Source: Sneathiella glossodoripedis JCM 23214
GTDB lineage: Bacteria; Pseudomonadota; Alphaproteobacteria; Sneathiellales; Sneathiellaceae
DNA length: 64,000 nt
Reading direction: 5' to 3'
NCBI RefSeq assembly: GCF_000616095.1
Contig: NZ_BAMS01000002.1
Coordinates: 548,452 to 612,451, forward strand
Part shown: positions 17,991 through 28,974 of the stretch, piece by piece
Layout: each line of letters starts with the position of its first letter
Position numbering within the stretch: the stretch's first letter is position 1
Program-made: the position numbers and the translations under genes
Notes under the pieces: generated by a model
Seen by the model: only the letters and a program-made list of their open reading frames with translations
Databases searched by the model: none
Told to the model about the DNA's origin: nothing

Positions 17991-20225
17991 TTAATTCCCT
18001 GCTGCTTCTTTAAGTTCGATTTTATAAAAGGAAACCTGCACTTTGGCGCCGGGCCCATCATCGGCATCCATAAGCGCAAGCGTCCCACCATGTTCTTCCA
18101 TAATCTTGTTTACAATTGCAAGCCCGAGGCCAGTCCCCTTTTCCCGGTGCGTTACATAGGGCTCCGTCAGCCGGGTCCGGTTTTCCTCGGGCAGGCCACG
18201 ACCATTATCTACTATTTCTACAATCAACTGATTTTCGGTTTCGCGTATGGAAACATTGATCACACCCGGCTCCAGCTTTTCCGGATCCCCTTCGCGCCCG
18301 TGAATGGAGTCAGCTGCATTCTGCAACAGATTTGTGAAAACACGCGTTACCTGAGGGGTGTCTATCTGACAAAGACTTGCGGGCAGATTATCGTCTATCA
18401 CGTAAGTAATGTCCGGATTTCCCACTTTTTGCAAAAAGACAGCTTCTTCAAGGATTGTTGACACTTGTTCGGGTCGGAATTCCGGCGCCGGCATACGGGC
18501 GAAAGCAGAAAACTCATCCACCATCTGCCCAATATCACCCACTTGCCGGATGATCGTATCCGTACATTTGTTAAAGGTTTCCATGTCACTGGTAATCTGT
18601 TTGGCATATTTGCGCTTGATCCGCTCTGCCGCAAGCTGAATTGGTGTCAGGGGGTTCTTAATTTCATGGGCGATACGCCGTGCAATATCACCCCAAGCGG
18701 CCATGCGCTGCGCAGATACCAGCTCGGTTATCTCATCAAGGGTCACCACATATCCGTCAACACCGTTACTTGAAAGCTGAGCTGCGATCCGAACAAGTAA
18801 ATGATGCTGAATTTCAGTTGTCTGCAGGTGAATTTGCGATTGCGCGATCTTATAGGGGCGCTCCACTACAGACGACAGCAATTCCTGCAATTGAGGGGCA
18901 ATTTCAACGAGCGACTTGCCAATCATGTCGGCTGGCTCCATGTCCAGCAGCTTACCGGCCGTCCGATTTGGCAGGGTTATGATGCCATCACGGTTCAGGC
19001 CGATCACGCCCGCAGTCACGCCCGAGAGCACTGTTTCCGTAAATCGCCGTCTATCATCAAGCTGGGAGTTTGTCGCCTCCAACTCCTCGCGCTGAGAGAG
19101 AAGTTCGCCAGTCATCCGATTGAAAGCTCGACTGAGCAAAGCCATTTCGTCATAGGCAGTGCGCTCATCCACCTTGGCCTGCAAATCACCATCACGCACC
19201 CGCTCAGCCGCATTGACCAGTCCCTCAATCGGGCTGACAAGCCGCGATGAAATGGCCAAGGCAAACCAGACGGCAGCCAAAACCACCATGACGGAAATCA
19301 TGATAAAGATCACTGCAAACTGAATCTGAATACCAAAACCTTCTTCGCGCAACTGCTGATAATCACGGGTGGCTTTTCGGGTTCTTTCCATATGCTCCAG
19401 AACGCGCGGATCAATATAGCGACTGACAAATAGATACCCGTCTAGCATCCGGTCAATGCGCAACAGCGCGCGAACCCGGTCCGTGTCCTCGTTTGCCAGA
19501 ATGATAACCTCGCTGCCACGTGCTTTTGCAAATAGCTCATCAGGTATCTGGTCAAACTCAACGGCAAAGCTCAGACTGGACTGGGCAATAATCCGCTTGG
19601 TGCCATCTATGACAATGGCTTCACTCAGATTTCGGGCACTTACCTGTTCTGTCAGGAACCGGCTGAAGATGTCCGGATCTTGCAGCACTCGCAGTGGAAC
19701 CCGATTAATATCAGCCGCCATCCCCAGAATATCAGCCCTGATATTCTGGATATGCTCTTTAATGTAACTATCTGCAACAGCGAGACTTTCTGAAACCGCC
19801 ATATTCACCGGTTCGGAGAAATGCTTCTGAAAATAGACGTTAAAGAACAGCGCCGAGAATATAGCCACCATCAAGGCTGGGGCCACTGCAATCAGCATAA
19901 ACAGACGAACCACCCGGCGGTGCATATTGCTGCCGGCCTTGCCCATTTTCTGACGTCGCCACATGCGAATTAAACGCTGGGACACAATCGTAACCAGCAA
20001 AATAAGCAACACCAGATCAACAATGACAAGATAGCGCGTAATCCGTGGGTCATCCCCGGTCAGCGACCCATAGGTCGCAAGACCAGCCGCAATAGAAAGC
20101 ATGGCGACCACGAACGAGCTTTTTGGCCCAAGCCCGATTTTTCGCGCCCACCGCATAGCGGTTGTACCTGTAGCTGGTTTAGCCTGAGTTGTTTGCATCA
20201 CACCTCGACTTTCGCCGATGGACAT
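17991..20225 (-). CDS. ntrY: Sensor histidine kinase NtrY
   Basis: A 744-residue membrane kinase. It has three to four N-terminal hydrophobic segments, a periplasmic/extracytoplasmic sensor region, a further membrane segment near residue 305, a HAMP domain (SPIEGLVNAAERVRDGDLQA), a PAS domain (VLSGVTAGVIGLNRDGII), the phospho-acceptor histidine in IARRIAHEIKNPLTPIQ, and an ATPase domain (NLLQNAADSI, DNGRGLPEE, KGTGLGLAIV). It phosphorylates NtrX in response to nitrogen or redox/envelope cues. It is separated from ntrC by 80 bases, which may hold a promoter. Confidence 0.96.
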   Translation of the reverse strand: MSIGESRGVMQTTQAKPATGTTAMRWARKIGLGPKSSFVVAMLSIAAGLATYGSLTGDDPRITRYLVIVDLVLLILLVTIVSQRLIRMWRRQKMGKAGSNMHRRVVRLFMLIAVAPALMVAIFSALFFNVYFQKHFSEPVNMAVSESLAVADSYIKEHIQNIRADILGMAADINRVPLRVLQDPDIFSRFLTEQVSARNLSEAIVIDGTKRIIAQSSLSFAVEFDQIPDELFAKARGSEVIILANEDTDRVRALLRIDRMLDGYLFVSRYIDPRVLEHMERTRKATRDYQQLREEGFGIQIQFAVIFIMISVMVVLAAVWFALAISSRLVSPIEGLVNAAERVRDGDLQAKVDERTAYDEMALLSRAFNRMTGELLSQREELEATNSQLDDRRRFTETVLSGVTAGVIGLNRDGIITLPNRTAGKLLDMEPADMIGKSLVEIAPQLQELLSSVVERPYKIAQSQIHLQTTEIQHHLLVRIAAQLSSNGVDGYVVTLDEITELVSAQRMAAWGDIARRIAHEIKNPLTPIQLAAERIKRKYAKQITSDMETFNKCTDTIIRQVGDIGQMVDEFSAFARMPAPEFRPEQVSTILEEAVFLQKVGNPDITYVIDDNLPASLCQIDTPQVTRVFTNLLQNAADSIHGREGDPEKLEPGVINVSIRETENQLIVEIVDNGRGLPEENRTRLTEPYVTHREKGTGLGLAIVNKIMEEHGGTLALMDADDGPGAKVQVSFYKIELKEAAGN

Positions 20226-20305
20226 CGCAAAGCGAAAATATAAGTAATTTTCAGTCCCCGTTCACGATCATAGGTCAAAAACACCACATTTGTGGCATTT
20301 AAGCA

Positions 20306-21753
20306 TCACTTTATGCCGCGAACAACCTGAATATCAAGCTCTCTTATCTTTTTGCGCAAAGTATTTCGGTTCAGCCCCAACAATTCGGCTGTTCTGATCT
20401 GATTACCATTGGTAGCGTCCAATGACAGCGTGATCAGCGGACGTTCCATTTCGCGCAATACCCGTTCATATAATCCCGGTGGCGGCAAACTACCCGGATG
20501 GGCGGCAAAATATTTAGCTATGTGACGCTCAATCGCATCTGACAGACTTTCATCATTGGGCACTGCGTCTGGAGTTGGGGTATTGGCAATGGGCTGCAGT
20601 TCCATTGCAACAACCTTGGCATCGATCACTTCTTCGGAATACAGAGCAACCAATCGCTGAACCAGATTTTCAAGTTCACGCACATTGCCCGGCCATTTGT
20701 GCTTTTTAAGAAGTTCCAACGCATCTTTATCAATGCTTTTGACAGGATGTTCCTGCCCTTCCTGCGCCAGTGCCAGAAAATGCCGGACCAGATCTGGAAC
20801 ATCTTCGGTTCTCTCACGTAAGGAGGAAGCCTCAATGGCACCACATTCAGACGGTAAAACAAATCTTCGCGAAAGAGGCCCTGGCGGACGAACTGGCGTA
20901 AATCCCGGTTGGTTGCAGCAATAATGCGAACATCGGTTTTCATAGCGGTCCTGCCCCCTACAGTCGTATATTCCCCTTGCTGCAGCACCCGAAGCAGGCG
21001 CGTCTGGGCCTCAAGTGGCATATCACCGATTTCGTCCAGAAACAGGGTACCGCCCTGCGCCTGTTCAAAACGTCCGACAGCACGACTATCAGCCCCCGTG
21101 AAGGCCCCCTTTTCATGCCCGAACAATTCAGATTCAATGAGTTCTTTGGGTATGGCCGCCATGTTAATAGGTACAAAGGGGCCATTTTTGCGTTTGCCAT
21201 ATTCGTGCAAGGCCCGTGCAACCAGCTCTTTACCCGTGCCACTTTCGCCCGTGATCATGACAGTAAGGTCCGTTCCCATCAGGCGGGCAAGTACCCGATA
21301 AATTTCCTGCATGGCAGGAGAGCGACCAATGAGCGGAATTTTCGTATCTTCGTCTTCATCCGCATCGAAACCCGGCGACCTCACCTTCTTTGGCTTTGAA
21401 AGTGCCCTTTCAACAACCTGAAGTAACTCCTTCAAATCAAAGGGTTTTGGCAGATAATCATAAGCACCGCGCTCCGTTGCCTTTATCGCCGTCAAGAGTG
21501 TGTTTTGCGCACTCATTACTATAACCGGCAATTCGGGGCGTACCTTCTTGAGCCTTGGTAACAGATCGAGGCCATTCTCATCGGGCATTACGACATCTGT
21601 CAGTACAAGATCACCTGAACCTTCCAACACCCAATTATATAGAGTTGCCGCGTTACCTGTTGATCTTACTGTATAATTTGCCCGGCCGAGAGCCTGATCC
21701 AATACGGTACGAATACCCTGATCGTCATCTGCAACCAATATTGTTCCAACCAT
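20306..21753 (-). CDS. ntrC: Nitrogen regulation response regulator NtrC, frameshifted in this sequence
   Basis: A sigma-54 activator of about 482 residues after joining two frames. The receiver domain has D53 ([12 protein letters not shown]); the AAA+ domain has Walker A GESGTGKE, an intact GAFTGA loop ([12 protein letters not shown]), and Walker [14 protein letters not shown]; the C-terminal HTH is [20 protein letters not shown]. The frame breaks at about 20819-20827 on the minus strand within the normally invariant LPPLRER element: CCTCC[N]TTACGTG gives PPLRERTED. It overlaps ntrB by one base. Together with NtrB it controls glutamine synthetase and ammonium/nitrogen uptake genes. Confidence 0.93.
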
Positions 21754-22874
21754 TAGCTCTCTTCTTTCAACTTGCGTACATGATAAATCGGCAGACGAAT
21801 TAGAAAGTGACCGCCCGTACCGGAATTGTCATATTCAACAATCCCTCCGTGATCCCCGACGATTTTCGCAACCAAAGCCAGACCAAGGCCACTTCCGCCG
21901 GTTTTGGTGGTAACGAAAGGATCAAAAATATGTGGCAAAAGCTCCTCGGATATGCCGGGACCGTTATCCTTGACCCCAACTTCCAAAGGTAACTGCACGC
22001 GATCCTGATTTCCCGGAACTGCCAAGCGCACCCCCGGCCGGTAGGCTGTTGTCAGCGTAACTTCCCCGCCATCTTCGGGGACAGATTCACAGGCATTCTT
22101 GACAAGATTGAGCAGCACCTGAACCAACTGATCCCGATTTCCATAAACAAAAGGAAGTGAGGGATCATATTGCTCGGAAAATTTCACCTTTTTGCCAAAA
22201 CCATTGCGGGCCAGAAGCCGAACATGTTCGAGCACCTCGTGAATATTGACGGCTTCTCTTTCGATTGGACGGTCATCAGAAAAAGCCTCCATTCGATCGA
22301 CAATAGCGCAAATCCGGTCCGTTTCATCGCAGATCAAGCGGGTTAACGCCCGGTCTGCATCATCTGCATTCATTTCAAGGAGTTGCGCCGACCCACGAAT
22401 GCCGGAAAGCGGGTTTTTCACTTCATGTGCCAGCATGGCTGCCATAGCAGTAACCGATCTGGCTGCGCCGCGATGAGTGAGCTGGCGATCCATTTTAGAA
22501 GCCATCGTCCGTTCTTCAATCTGAACAACAACCTTGCTGTCATTGAACAACGAGGAAACCTGGATATTCACATTTCGCACACCCGTTTTTGGCGTTCCCA
22601 AATCAACACCATATTCAGACACACGATCACCCGTTTCACGGACCTGTTCAATCAACGACAGCAACGGGCTACCAAAAGGCACAAGCTGATCAATCGTTGT
22701 CTTTCTAAGCATATTGATGGAGGAGCTGAAAAATTCCTCTCCCGCGGGATTTGCGTAAGGAATATAGCCTCTGGCATCCACAACAATGATGGGATCAGGC
22801 AGGACCATCAGGATCGAAAAGGCATTAACGTCGGAGTTTTCATCCAATGCTGCTTCTGAAACACCTACCCTCAT
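21753..22874 (-). CDS. ntrB: Nitrogen regulation sensor kinase NtrB (GlnL)
   Basis: A 373-residue cytoplasmic kinase without membrane segments. It has an N-terminal PAS domain ([20 protein letters not shown]), a phospho-acceptor histidine in [16 protein letters not shown], and an ATPase domain ([31 protein letters not shown]). It phosphorylates or dephosphorylates NtrC under PII control. It lies 1 base downstream of dusB; the dusB-ntrB-ntrC order is conserved in proteobacteria. Confidence 0.96.
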   Translation of the reverse strand: MRVGVSEAALDENSDVNAFSILMVLPDPIIVVDARGYIPYANPAGEEFFSSSINMLRKTTIDQLVPFGSPLLSLIEQVRETGDRVSEYGVDLGTPKTGVRNVNIQVSSLFNDSKVVVQIEERTMASKMDRQLTHRGAARSVTAMAAMLAHEVKNPLSGIRGSAQLLEMNADDADRALTRLICDETDRICAIVDRMEAFSDDRPIEREAVNIHEVLEHVRLLARNGFGKKVKFSEQYDPSLPFVYGNRDQLVQVLLNLVKNACESVPEDGGEVTLTTAYRPGVRLAVPGNQDRVQLPLEVGVKDNGPGISEELLPHIFDPFVTTKTGGSGLGLALVAKIVGDHGGIVEYDNSGTGGHFLIRLPIYHVRKLKEES

Positions 22875-22875
22875 A

Positions 22876-23868
22876 TCAGGCCACTTCTCCTTCAGTTTCG
22901 AGCCGGGTATAAAAGGCTGATATTTCCTCCATAACCTGACGATAATCTTCCATCCTGATTACTTTAGAGCGGAAATCCGAACCTCCGGGCAAACGCTCTG
23001 AATACCAGGTGAGATGTTTACGAGCGATCCGCGGTCCAGCAACCTCACCATACAGGTCAATAAGTCCTTGATAATGTTCCAGCACGATTTTCATCTGCGC
23101 CGCATAATCCGGATCCGGCACATACTCACCACTGTCAAGATACTGCGCCACCTGAGAGACAAACCAGGGCCGACCATAAGCGCCCCGCCCTACCATCACA
23201 CCATCGGCGCCAGATGCTTCAAGCGCCGTACCGGCATCCTCAACCGTCTGAATATCGCCATTAGCAATGACAGGAATGGAAACAGCTTCCTTCACGTTGC
23301 GAATAAATTGCCAATCGGCCCGTCCTTTGAAGAACTGGCAACGTGTTCGACCGTGAACGGTCAACATTTTAATTCCCACATCTTCGGCAATTTTCGCAAG
23401 TTCCGGCGCATTGCGGCTTTCATCATCCCATCCGGTCCGCATTTTGAGCGTCACAGGAATGGAGACCGCGTTTACTGTCGCTTCCAGAATTTTCGCTGCA
23501 TGGGACAGATCCCTCATCAAAGACGAGCCTGCCATACCGGAGGTCACCTTTTTCACCGGGCAGCCCATATTGATGTCAATGATCCGGGCACCAAGTTCTT
23601 CGTTGAGCCGAGCAGCTTCCGCCATGATATTTGGCTCACATCCGGCGAGCTGAACCGCCATCAACTGGTTATCCTGCTCATCCGTTTTGACAATGCGCAT
23701 TGATCGGCGTGTTTCCTGCACCATGGATTTGCTGGCGACCATTTCCGAAAAAACCAGCCCGGCACCAAATCGTTTAACAATCCTGCGGAAAGGCAAATCG
23801 GTAATGCCGGCCATGGGAGCCAGCAATACAGGCATTTGCAGAGTTGTGTCGCCGATACGAATGGTCAT
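22876..23868 (-). CDS. dusB: tRNA-dihydrouridine synthase DusB (nifR3-like)
   Basis: A 330-residue FMN enzyme that reduces uridines in the tRNA D-loop. Motifs are [15 protein letters not shown] near residue 14, the catalytic cysteine in [13 protein letters not shown], the histidine in [12 protein letters not shown], and [12 protein letters not shown]. The gene leads the ntr cluster, as in Rhodobacter and rhizobial nifR3-ntrBC. The 128 bases between it and the divergent ispDF hold both promoters. Confidence 0.95.
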   Translation of the reverse strand: MTIRIGDTTLQMPVLLAPMAGITDLPFRRIVKRFGAGLVFSEMVASKSMVQETRRSMRIVKTDEQDNQLMAVQLAGCEPNIMAEAARLNEELGARIIDINMGCPVKKVTSGMAGSSLMRDLSHAAKILEATVNAVSIPVTLKMRTGWDDESRNAPELAKIAEDVGIKMLTVHGRTRCQFFKGRADWQFIRNVKEAVSIPVIANGDIQTVEDAGTALEASGADGVMVGRGAYGRPWFVSQVAQYLDSGEYVPDPDYAAQMKIVLEHYQGLIDLYGEVAGPRIARKHLTWYSERLPGGSDFRSKVIRMEDYRQVMEEISAFYTRLETEGEVA

Positions 23869-23996
23869 TATTTGTGCAAAATCATTTTTGACTAACTTTT
23901 GTGCAGTTTATCCAGATTTTTGTTGCAGTGCAACCAATTCTTGTCAGACACATCATTTTTATTGAACCGAGCAGCATGGCCTCGTAATGTCTCGCC

Positions 23997-25138
23997 ATGA
24001 CTTCAATAGCCCTAATTGTCGCCGCGGGAAGCGGCAGCCGGAGCGGTCTTAGCTATCCCAAACAATATTTAAAGATGGGATCACAAACCGTACTGGAAAA
24101 ATCAGTCCGCGCATTTCTGGAACATCCTGAAATCGCGCAGGTGCAGGTCGTTATCGCGCCTGCGGATCAGGATTTATACGAGCAATGCGTAGGCCATCTG
24201 GATCTACCGGCGCCGATAATGGGCGGAAGTTCGCGTCAGGAAAGTGTTTTAAATGGATTGCTCGCCCTGCAGGATCATCCACCCACAAACATTCTGATCC
24301 ATGACGCAGCCCGCCCGTTTGTGGATGCCAAGCTGATTTCCAGATGCCTTGAAGGCCTTGAAAAGTCACCTGTGGTGCTACCAGCTATGGCAGTGAATGA
24401 TACCGTCAAGACAATTGATGGAGAACAGGTGACGGGCACGATTGACCGAAACAAACTTGTCTTTGCTCAAACGCCTCAATGTTTTCGATATGCTGATATC
24501 TTAAAAGCCCATCAAACCTACAAGGGCCAGTTGGTCACGGATGACATTGCACTCGCAGAATTGGCAGGCATTGAGGTCACTTGGTTGAAGGAGCCAAAAA
24601 GAACATGAAAATCACAACCGCAGAGGATGTTGATCGCGTGACCCATGATTATTTAACGGATATTCGCACCGGCTTTGGGTATGACGTGCATGTTTTTGAC
24701 GAAAACAGCGAGTTATGGCTGGGCGGAATAAAAATTCCCCATAAAAAAGGCCTGAAGGGACATTCAGATGCAGATGTTGCACTTCACGCCCTTACGGATG
24801 CAATCCTTGGCGCTATTGGCGAAGGAGACATCGGCACCCATTTCCCGCCTTCGGATTCCAGATGGAAGGGTGCCCGATCAGATCAGTTCCTGCGACATGC
24901 AAATGAATTGGTAAAACAGCGGGGAGGCATAATTGGTAATGTGGACCTGACAATTATTTGTGAGGCACCAAAAATTTCCCCTCATCGCGAAGAGATGAAG
25001 ACCCGGATTTCCCAAATTCTGGGGATTGAAGTGGACCGTGTGTCCGTCAAGGGAACGACCACAGAAAAGCTGGGTTTCACAGGTAGAGAAGAAGGAATTG
25101 CGGCCAAAGCCGTCGCAACGGTCAGATTACCGATATGA
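23997..25138 (+). CDS. ispDF: Bifunctional IspD-IspF enzyme (MEP pathway), frameshifted at the junction
   Basis: The N-terminal half is MEP cytidylyltransferase (Isp[18 protein letters not shown] near residue 9 binds CTP; HDAARPF). The C-terminal half is MECDP synthase (Isp[10 protein letters not shown] and [18 protein letters not shown] supply zinc and substrate ligands). In the given bases the frame stops at 24608, but inserting one base near 24580/24581 (GTCAC[N]TTGGTTG) turns WLKEPKRT* into [18 protein letters not shown], the normal IspD C-terminus running into IspF, giving about 380 residues. IspDF fusions are typical of alphaproteobacteria. An alternative is two separate overlapping genes, but IspD would then lack its conserved end. 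Confidence 0.9.
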
Positions 25139-25617
25139 CAATACCTTCAAAAGACTTATCCAAATTACATCCGGCGGTGATCTTCTGCACATGGTTCTGG
25201 TCTGGATTATCTCCCAAAGCGCCGGGTACTATGGGATCCCTCGCGGCGCTTCCCTTTGGGTATCTGATTATGGAACTGGGAGGACAATTGCTGTTATTGC
25301 AGGCGATTGTCCTTGTTTTCGTTCTAGGGATCTGGTCAACCCATGTTTACGTGACAAAAACCGGACGACAGGATCCGGGTGAAGTTGTAATTGATGAGGT
25401 TGCCGGACAATGGCTTCCCCTGCTGATCGCAGGAGCGAACCCGATTTATTATATACTGGCGTTTCTGCTGTTTCGAGTTTTTGACATTTTAAAGCCATGG
25501 CCCATAAGCTGGATGGATAAAAATATAAAAGGCGCATTAGGTGTCATGGCAGATGATATATTGGCCGGGCTTTTCGCACTGGGCGCGCTGCGCGTTATTA
25601 TAGAGGTAATGACATGA
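25135..25617 (+). CDS. pgpA: Phosphatidylglycerophosphatase A
   Basis: A 160-residue membrane protein that dephosphorylates phosphatidylglycerophosphate to phosphatidylglycerol. Signatures are [20 protein letters not shown] near residue 21, the acidic [13 protein letters not shown] motif, and [16 protein letters not shown]. Three to four hydrophobic segments fit the family. The start overlaps the ispDF stop by 4 bases and its own stop overlaps the next gene by 4 bases, so the three genes are coupled. Confidence 0.94.
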   Translation: MTIPSKDLSKLHPAVIFCTWFWSGLSPKAPGTMGSLAALPFGYLIMELGGQLLLLQAIVLVFVLGIWSTHVYVTKTGRQDPGEVVIDEVAGQWLPLLIAGANPIYYILAFLLFRVFDILKPWPISWMDKNIKGALGVMADDILAGLFALGALRVIIEVMT

Positions 25618-26111
25618 GCATTCTTCCCAAAGAAATCAATGAACTGGCGACGTCTGTCATCGTCCGGGCCAAAGAGGCAGGATATTTTATCGCGACCGCA
25701 GAAAGCTGTACTGGCGGACTTATCGGCGGTGCCTTAACTGATGTTGCCGGATCGTCTGCGGTTGTGGACAGAGGGTTCATTACCTACACGAACAAAGCCA
25801 AAATGCAGGTATTAGGCGTAAGTGCGGACACCTTAAGAGAGGTCGGGGCCGTTGCCGAGCAGACGGCTAAAGAAATGGCATTGGGAGCAATCCGCCACTC
25901 AGCTGCGCATCTGGCAATTGCCGTAACCGGTATTGCCGGCCCCGGTGGCAGTGACTATAAACCCGCTGGCCGGGTTCATCTGGCAATTGCCGGACGCGAT
26001 GGGGTCATAGAACACCGACAAATGGATTACGGCGATATCGGCCGGGATTATGTAAGGATTGAAACCATTAAAACAGCGCTCGAGATGCTACTTGAGGCGT
26101 GCCCATCCTAA
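25614..26111 (+). CDS. pncC: CinA C-terminal domain protein / nicotinamide-nucleotide amidase
   Basis: A 165-residue stand-alone CinA-C domain. Motifs are TAESCTGGLIGGALTDVAGS (with the nucleophilic serine), GFITYTNKAKM, and VTGIAGPGG. The domain deamidates NMN to nicotinic acid mononucleotide, recycling the pyridine ring. The larger N-terminal COG1058 domain of full CinA is absent, as in many proteobacteria. It is the third gene of the ispDF-pgpA unit and converges on ratA with a 4-base overlap. Confidence 0.92.
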   Translation: MSILPKEINELATSVIVRAKEAGYFIATAESCTGGLIGGALTDVAGSSAVVDRGFITYTNKAKMQVLGVSADTLREVGAVAEQTAKEMALGAIRHSAAHLAIAVTGIAGPGGSDYKPAGRVHLAIAGRDGVIEHRQMDYGDIGRDYVRIETIKTALEMLLEACPS

Positions 26112-26551
26112 TTTGCGGGATCACCGTATAAATCGTGTGCGCGTTGTTCGAAAGCGGCGATCATACGCTGGACCGCTTCATTGAACAGAAGCCCTATGGT
26201 TTTTTGCAAAATTGCTGATTTAAATTCAAAATCCACGTAGAAATCGATCTCGCACCCATCCGGATGCTCCATAAATATCCAGTGGTTATTCAGATATTTA
26301 AAAGGCCCGTCCATGTATTCAACATCAATTCGCGGCTGCTCCGGGCTTAAAGTCACCCGGGATGTAAACCGTTCACGGAACATTTTATATCCGATCACCA
26401 GATCAGCCAGAACGCGAGTTTCCGTCTTTTCCTTTATTCTGGCACCGACGCACCAGGGAAGGAATTCAGGATAGGAGCCCACATCGGCAACAAGATCATA
26501 AAGCTGTCGCGGTGTGAACGGCAGTATTCGTTGCTCTGCATGTGTTGGCAT
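26108..26551 (-). CDS. Coq10/RatA family START-like protein
   Basis: A 147-residue SRPBCC (START-like) protein. The N-terminal PFTPRQLYDLVADVGSYPEFLPWC and the later YMDGPFKYLNNHW and FEFKSAILQKTIGLLFNEAV are the Coq10/RatA signature. Homologues bind ubiquinone and assist respiratory electron transport (Coq10), or inhibit 70S assembly (RatA of E. coli); in alphaproteobacteria next to lipA the Coq10-like role seems likelier, an inference. It lies 20 bases after lipA on the same strand. Confidence 0.9.
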   Translation of the reverse strand: MPTHAEQRILPFTPRQLYDLVADVGSYPEFLPWCVGARIKEKTETRVLADLVIGYKMFRERFTSRVTLSPEQPRIDVEYMDGPFKYLNNHWIFMEHPDGCEIDFYVDFEFKSAILQKTIGLLFNEAVQRMIAAFEQRAHDLYGDPAN

Positions 26552-26571
26552 AACGGCGAAAACCTAACTCA

Positions 26572-27528
26572 TTACTGTTGTTTGGCCTGTAATTTTTCAC
26601 GTGCAGCTTTAAGGCGGGCGAAATCCTCCCCAGCGTGATGGCTGGAGCGGGTCAAAGGTGAGGACGACACCATTAGGAACCCTTTGTTATAAGCCTGCCG
26701 CTCGTAAGCATTAAACTCTTCAGGAGTTACAAAGCGATCGATCGCGTGATGCTTGACGGTCGGTTGCAAATATTGCCCAATGGTCAGAAAATCGATGTCA
26801 GCGCAGCGCATGTCATCCATCACTTGCGCAACTTCGTCTTTATTTTCACCAAGCCCGACCATAATGCCCGACTTGGTGAAAATCGTTGGATCTATCTCCT
26901 TTACCCGCTGCAACAGGCGCAGGGAGTGGTAATACCGGGCACCGGGACGCACGGTTGTATACAGCTTGGGAACCGTTTCCAGATTGTGGTTGAACACATC
27001 AGGCTTAGCCGCCACAACAATTTCAAGAGCGCCGTCCTTCTTCAAAAAGTCCGGTGTGAGGATTTCAATTGTGGTTTCAGGAGTTGCTTCGCGTATGGCC
27101 TGAATAACTTCAGCGAAATGCCGGGCACCCCCATCATCCAGATCATCCCTGTCTACTGAGGTGATCACCACATGATTAAGCCCCATGGTTTTCACGGCTG
27201 TCGCGACATTAAATGGCTCGAACGGGTCAAGCGCATTGGGTTTCCCTGTGGATACGTTACAAAACGCACAGGCTCGCGTACAGATTTCGCCCATGATCAT
27301 CATGGTGGCGTGCTTTTTGGACCAGCATTCACCAATATTTGGACAGGAAGCTTCCTCGCAGACAGTTGTCAGGTTCAGCCCACGCATTAACTCCTTCGTC
27401 TCATTATATGTTTTTGAGACAGGTGCCTTTACCCTGATCCAGGAGGGTTTGCGCTGGATCGGGTTATCCGGACGGTTCCGCTTTTCAGGATGGCGAATCC
27501 GCGGAGTATTTTGGACGGCATCAGACAT
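26572..27528 (-). CDS. lipA: Lipoyl synthase
   Basis: A 318-residue radical-SAM enzyme that inserts two sulfurs into protein-bound octanoyl groups. The auxiliary cluster cysteines are in [13 protein letters not shown], the radical-SAM CxxxCxxC is in [10 protein letters not shown], and the terminal cluster serine is in [14 protein letters not shown]. It lies 29 bases downstream of lpdA, so it is placed where it lipoylates the E1 beta and E2 lipoyl domains encoded just upstream. Confidence 0.97.
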   Translation of the reverse strand: MSDAVQNTPRIRHPEKRNRPDNPIQRKPSWIRVKAPVSKTYNETKELMRGLNLTTVCEEASCPNIGECWSKKHATMMIMGEICTRACAFCNVSTGKPNALDPFEPFNVATAVKTMGLNHVVITSVDRDDLDDGGARHFAEVIQAIREATPETTIEILTPDFLKKDGALEIVVAAKPDVFNHNLETVPKLYTTVRPGARYYHSLRLLQRVKEIDPTIFTKSGIMVGLGENKDEVAQVMDDMRCADIDFLTIGQYLQPTVKHHAIDRFVTPEEFNAYERQAYNKGFLMVSSSPLTRSSHHAGEDFARLKAAREKLQAKQQ

Positions 27529-27557
27529 GGGCTCTCACTAACCTAGATACTATAGAT

Positions 27558-28957
27558 CTACAAATGGATCATTTTACCATAAGCATCAAGAACTGATTCA
27601 TGCATCATTTCCGAAAGAGTTGGATGCGGAAAGACGGTGTGCATCAATTCGACCTCAGTTGTCTCAAGGGTTTTAGCAATGCCATAGCCTTGAATCAACT
27701 CTGTAACTTCAGTGCCGATCATGTGGGCACCAATTAATTCTCCGGTTTTGGCATCGAAAATCGTCTTGATCAGCCCTTCGGGCTCCCCAAGAGCGATTGC
27801 CTTGCCATTTCCAACAAAGGAAAAACGGCCAACCTTGATGTCCCTGCCCGCCTCTTTCGCCTTTTCTTCGGTCAGGCCAACGGAAGCCACCTGCGGATGA
27901 CAGTAGGTACAGCCGGGAATATTTTCCACCTTGAGCGGATGGACGTCCTTTTCTCCGGCAATTTTTTCAACACAAATTATAGCCTCGTGCGAAGCTTTAT
28001 GTGCCAGCCAGGGCGGACCGGTCAGATCACCGATAGCGTAGACGCCCGGCTCTGCTGTGCGGGAAAACTCATCAACCTCGATATGGGTGCGATCAACTTT
28101 GATCCGCGTTCCCTCCAAGCCGATATTTTCCACATTACCAACGATACCGACAGCCGTAATCACGCGATCGAAACTGTCAGTTGTGACCTTGTCTTTCTTA
28201 TCTTTGAAGGTAGCTGTGATTTCTTTTGCCGATTTTTTCAGCTCGCTGACGGTCGTTCCTTTGAGGATTTTCATTCCCTGTTTTTTAAAGGACTTTTCGG
28301 CAAATGCGGAAATATCAGCATCCTCAACCGGCAAAATGCGATCCATCACCTCAACTACCGTGACATCGCTGCCAAGCGCGTTAAAGAAACTGGCAAATTC
28401 AATTCCTATAGCGCCGGAGCCGACAACCAGAAGCTTCTTTGGCAGAGTATCAGGAACCAATGCTTCCTTGTACGACCAGATGAACTTGCCATCCGGCTCC
28501 ATTCCCGGCAGATGACGGGCACGGGCGCCCGTTGCCAGAATGATATGCTTGGCTGAAATCACCGACTTTTTGCTCTATCGTCAACTTCAACCTTACCTTT
28601 ACCGGCAAGCTTTCCATGTCCATTGATAACGGTTACTTTATTCTTTTTCAGCAGTCCCGACACGCCGCCTGAAAGCTGCGCGGCAACCTGTCTGGATCTT
28701 TTGACAGTTGCCTCAAGATCAACAGAGGAGCCATCCACCTTGATCCCAAATCCGGCAGCATGCTGAATATTGCGGTAAATGTCAGCCGTTCGCAGCAAGG
28801 CTTTGGTTGGAATACAGCCCCAGTTCAGACAGATACCTCCCAAATGCTCTCTCTCGACAACAGCCGTTTTCAACCCCAGTTGAGCCGCGCGGATTGCCCC
28901 AACATAGCCACCCGGTCCGGAGCCAATCACGACAAGATCAAATTCGCTATCACTCAT
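27558..28957 (-). CDS. lpdA: Dihydrolipoyl dehydrogenase (E3), frameshifted in this sequence
   Basis: An FAD flavoprotein of about 466 residues that reoxidises dihydrolipoyl groups with NAD+. The N-terminal frame has the FAD motif VIGSGPGGYVGAIRAAQLG and the redox pair GGICLNWGCIPTKALLR. The C-terminal frame has ATGARARHLPGM, the NAD motif VVGSGAIGIEFASFF and the catalytic HPTLSEMMHE. The frame breaks between 28571 and 28572; adding one base (AGAGC[N]AAAAAG on the minus strand) turns AKSR* into AKKSVISAKHIILA. It sits 17 bases after pdhC and serves the PDH complex. Confidence 0.94.
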
Positions 28958-28974
28958 GAACTTCCCTCCCCGAT

